Assembly (NCBI RefSeq): GCF_042654585.1
Contig: NZ_JBHSGR010000004.1
Location: 1 to 64,000, forward strand
Length of the DNA stretch: 64,000 nucleotides
Direction: 5' to 3'
Source of the DNA: Geodermatophilus arenarius
Lineage (GTDB): Bacteria; Actinomycetota; Actinomycetes; Mycobacteriales; Geodermatophilaceae
Shown here: piece after piece, positions 58,759 through 64,000 of the stretch
Layout: the number at the start of each line of letters is the position of its first letter
Position numbering within the stretch: position 1 is the first letter of the stretch
Notes under the pieces: model-generated
The model's input: only the letters and a program-made list of their open reading frames with translations
Database searches by the model: none
Told to the model about the DNA's origin: nothing
Translations under genes and position numbers: made by a program

Positions 58759-59411
58759 GCCACCCTCCCCGGCATGAGCGCGCCGACCCGCTCGCGGACG
58801 GCCGTGGCGAGCTCGTCGGCGGGGCGCCGCGCGTCGAGCACGAGGTAGCGCCCGGGCTCGGCGGCGGCGAGGTCGAGGAAGGTGGCGCGGACCCGCTCGT
58901 GGAACTCCACCGACTCCGACTCCAGCCGGTCGGCGGCGGCGCGGCCGCGGGCGCGCGCCAGGCCCACCTCGGGCGGCAGGTCCAGCAGCACGGTGAGGTC
59001 GGGCACCAGGCCGCCGGTGGCCCAGGCCGACAGCCGCCGGACCTCGTCGAGGGCCAGCGCCCGGCCGGCACCCTGGTAGGCCAGCGAGCTGTCCACGTAC
59101 CGGTCGGTGACCACCACCTCGCCGGCCTCGAGCGCCGGGCGGACCACCGTGTCGACGTGGTGCGCGCGGTCGGCGGCGTAGAGCAGCGCCTCGGCGCGCG
59201 GGGACAGCCCGGCGCTGGCCGGGTCGAGCAGCAGCGCGCGGATGCGCGCGCCGGGCGGCGTGCCGCCGGGCTCGTGGGTCACCCGGGCCGGCACCTCGAC
59301 GAGGCCCAGCCAGTCGAACAGCCGCCGGACCTGGGTGGACTTCCCGGCGCCCTCCCCACCCTCGAAGGCGACGAACAGGCCGCGGCCGGGCAGGCGACCA
59401 GAGGCGTCGAT
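58755..59411 (-). CDS. tmk: thymidylate kinase, start codon uncertain
   Basis: The frame encodes a complete dTMP kinase. The P-loop FEGGEGAGKSTQVRRL is followed by the DR motif in VVVTDRYVDSSLAYQGAGRALALDEV, LDLPPEVGLARARGR and a C-terminal helix. No ATG, GTG or TTG lies in frame upstream of the P-loop. The first canonical start (GTG 59294) would delete it. Candidates are ATC 59411, which has GGGAG 6 nt upstream, CTG 59393, or a link to GTG 59457 through a one-base frameshift, perhaps in the six-C run (59433-59438). I used ATC 59411. holB overlaps its stop. Confidence 0.85.
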   Translation of the reverse strand: MDASGRLPGRGLFVAFEGGEGAGKSTQVRRLFDWLGLVEVPARVTHEPGGTPPGARIRALLLDPASAGLSPRAEALLYAADRAHHVDTVVRPALEAGEVVVTDRYVDSSLAYQGAGRALALDEVRRLSAWATGGLVPDLTVLLDLPPEVGLARARGRAAADRLESESVEFHERVRATFLDLAAAEPGRYLVLDARRPADELATAVRERVGALMPGRVA

Positions 59412-59500
59412 CGGGGGCTCCCGGGGACTCGTGGGGGGTGGGCGTCGGCCGGTCCACGGTACCGGCCGGGGACGACGCTCCCGGGTCCTACGGTCGGCGG

Positions 59501-60295
59501 GTGAGCGCCGCCTGGGACCCCGCCGTCTACCTGCGCCACGCCGGCGAGCGGGCGCGGCCGTTCACCGACCTCGTGGCCCGGGTGGCCGCGCACGGGCCGC
59601 GCGAGGTCGTCGACCTGGGCTGCGGCACCGGGGAGCTGACCGCCTCGCTCGCGCGGCGCTGGCCCGGCGCGCGGGTGACCGGCGTCGACTCCTCCCCGGA
59701 GATGCTCGCCGCCGCGGCCGCGCACGCCGTTCCCGGGCGGGTGCGCTTCGTGCCCGGCGACGTCCGCGACTGGCGGCCGGACGGCCCGGTCGACGTCGTC
59801 GTCACCAACGCCGTCCTGCACTGGGTGCCCGGGCACGCGGACCTGCTCGCGCGGTGGGCCGCCGGCCTCGCCCCGGGCGGGTGGCTGGCGCTGCAGGTGC
59901 CCGGCAACCACCGCGCCCCGACCCACCGGCTGCTCGCGGCGCTGTGCGCCGCGCCGCGGTGGGCGCCCCGCCTGGCCGCGGCCGCTCCCCCGCCCGACCC
60001 GGTGCTCGACCCGGCGGGCTACCTCGACGTCCTCACGGCGGCGGGCCTGTCCGCCGACGTCTGGGAGACCACCTACCTGCACGTGCTGCGCGGCGCCGAC
60101 CCGGTGCTGGGCTGGGTCCGCAGCACGGTGCTGCGGCCGGTGCTGGCGCTGCTCGACGACGCCGACGCCGCCGCGTTCACCGCCGAGTACGCGGCGGCGC
60201 TGCGGGCGGCCTACCCGGCGCGGCCGGACGGGACGACGGTGCTGCCCTTCCGCCGGGTGTTCGCGGTGGGCTCCTGGCCGGTCAGCGCGGGGTGA
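59501..60295 (+). CDS. trans-aconitate methyltransferase-like SAM methyltransferase
   Basis: A 264-residue class I methyltransferase similar to Tam. WDPAVYLRHAGERARPFTDLVARV at the N-terminus, motif I VVDLGCGTGELTASLARRWP, GVDSSPEMLAAA, and VVVTNAVLHWVPGHADLL followed by LAPGGWLALQVPGNHRAPTHRLL are characteristic. The C-terminal WETTYLHVLRGADPVLGWVRSTVLRPVL fits Tam as well. TACGGT at 59489-59494 sits 6 nt before GTG 59501 (leaderless). The 3' end overlaps the convergent methyltransferase by 14 nt. Confidence 0.88.
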   Translation: MSAAWDPAVYLRHAGERARPFTDLVARVAAHGPREVVDLGCGTGELTASLARRWPGARVTGVDSSPEMLAAAAAHAVPGRVRFVPGDVRDWRPDGPVDVVVTNAVLHWVPGHADLLARWAAGLAPGGWLALQVPGNHRAPTHRLLAALCAAPRWAPRLAAAAPPPDPVLDPAGYLDVLTAAGLSADVWETTYLHVLRGADPVLGWVRSTVLRPVLALLDDADAAAFTAEYAAALRAAYPARPDGTTVLPFRRVFAVGSWPVSAG

Positions 60296-61049
60296 GCCGG
60301 TGGGCGTCGGTGCGGTAGGGCAGCTCGAGGACGTCGCGCCCGGCCGTGTCCGGGTGGGTGGCCAGCAGGTCGCGGATGCCGCCGAGGAAGGCGGCGCGGG
60401 CGTCGGGGGTCATCGTCGCCACGTAGCTGCGGGTGCCGATGCCGCCGACGACCTGCTCGGGCGGGACCCGCTGGACGACCCGCGACCGCGCGGTGGCGAC
60501 GTCGGCGGGCAGCGCCGCGGCGAACGCGGCCACGACGCCCTGGTCGGCCTCGTGCCCGCGGGCCTCGGTGGCCAGCGCGGCGCCGAGCGCGGCGACCCAG
60601 GGGACGGTCTCGTCGCGGGTGTTCCACACGAACCCGACGACGCCGCCGGGCCGCAGCACCCGGCGCAGCTCCGCCGCGGCCGGCTCCGGGTCGAACCAGT
60701 GCGCGGCCTGGCCGGCGACGACGGCGTCCACGCTCGCGTCGGGCAGCGGGATCGCCTCCGCGCCGCCGACCTGCGCCGGGACGCCGGGGTGCCGGGCCCG
60801 CAGCTGGGCGAGCATCTCCGCCGACGGGTCCACGGCGAGCACCTCGTGCCCGGCGGCGGCGAGGACGTCGGTGAGCAGGCCGGTGCCGGCACCCAGGTCG
60901 AGCACCCGTCGCGGCCGGTCCCCGAGCAGGAACGCCACCGCGTCGGCCGGGTAGCCCGGGCGCAGCGCGGCGTAGTCGGCGGCGACCGACCCGAACGACG
61001 TCCGCCGCTGCTGCCAGTCGGCGGGGTCGAGCGAGCCGGTCGCCGTCAC
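60282..61049 (-). CDS. class I SAM-dependent methyltransferase
   Basis: A 255-residue methyltransferase of the Methyltransf_11 type. RRTSFGSVAADYAALRPGYPADAVAFLL precedes motif I VLDLGAGTGLLTDVLAAAG. AVDPSAEMLAQLRARHPGV, IPLPDASVDAVVAGQAAHWFDPEPAAAELRRVLRPGGVVGFVWNTRD follow. The substrate is unknown. It starts 2 nt after the topA stop, so it is probably expressed with topA. Its end overlaps the convergent Tam-like gene. Confidence 0.88.
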   Translation of the reverse strand: MTATGSLDPADWQQRRTSFGSVAADYAALRPGYPADAVAFLLGDRPRRVLDLGAGTGLLTDVLAAAGHEVLAVDPSAEMLAQLRARHPGVPAQVGGAEAIPLPDASVDAVVAGQAAHWFDPEPAAAELRRVLRPGGVVGFVWNTRDETVPWVAALGAALATEARGHEADQGVVAAFAAALPADVATARSRVVQRVPPEQVVGGIGTRSYVATMTPDARAAFLGGIRDLLATHPDTAGRDVLELPYRTDAHRLTPR

Positions 61050-61051
61050 GC

Positions 61052-63994
<2,943 letters not shown>

Positions 63995-64000
63995 GGTGCT

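Overview
The window is a very high-GC chromosomal segment from an actinobacterium. Gene content, gene order and the many GTG starts fit the family Geodermatophilaceae (Blastococcus, Geodermatophilus, Modestobacter); this taxonomic placement is my inference. Several blocks follow the order known from Mycobacterium tuberculosis: rlmB-cysS-ispF-ispD-carD, then lpqE-radA-disA and mutY, then clpC-lsr2-lysS, then pan and fol genes with ftsH, then hpt-tilS-DUF2342-dacB-ppa, then holB-tmk-topA. No prophage, insertion sequence, rRNA operon or CRISPR array is visible.

Layout. 1-8 kb: small regulators and membrane proteins (DUF3263 protein, RarD-type permease, CBS protein), tRNA-Thr(UGU), an HtrA-type protease, a DUF445 protein and a cupin. 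8-12.2 kb: rlmB, cysS, ispF and ispD, tightly overlapped, behind carD. 12.3-15.6 kb: a UbiA-type prenyltransferase, an ECF sigma factor with a repeat-rich membrane partner, and the decayed remains of a photolyase gene. 15.6-21.6 kb: lipoprotein, radA, disA, a membrane protein, mutY, and a tandem-GNAT acetyltransferase gene broken by an amber codon. 21.8-26.7 kb: clpC, lsr2, lysS with clear terminators. 27.6-33.2 kb: panC-panD-nadB-nadC-coaX, an overlapping cofactor operon (pantothenate/CoA and NAD). 35.5-39.4 kb: an OpuC/ProU-like osmoprotectant importer whose binding protein appears circularly permuted. 39.4-44.3 kb: ftsH-folE-folP-folB-folK-DUF3180, translationally coupled. 44.5-49.2 kb: hpt, tilS, a zinc metalloprotease, dacB and ppa. 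49.4-57.4 kb: more accessory genes (methyltransferase, PilZ protein, GGDEF/EAL protein, UvrA-like ATPase, VOC protein with AraC regulator). 57.5-64 kb: tRNA-Thr(CGU), holB, tmk, two methyltransferases and topA.

As a whole this is core physiology: folate, CoA, NAD and isoprenoid synthesis, translation, protein quality control (ClpC, FtsH, HtrA), DNA repair (RadA, MutY, DisA) and replication (HolB, Tmk, TopA). I did not find a convincing undescribed multi-gene system. The parts worth a second look are smaller: the permuted binding protein, tmk lacking a canonical in-frame start, two pseudogenes, two genes whose stop codon lies in a tandem duplication, a recurring intergenic repeat, and a recurrent TANNNT box 6-8 nt before GTG/ATG starts that suggests widespread leaderless transcription.
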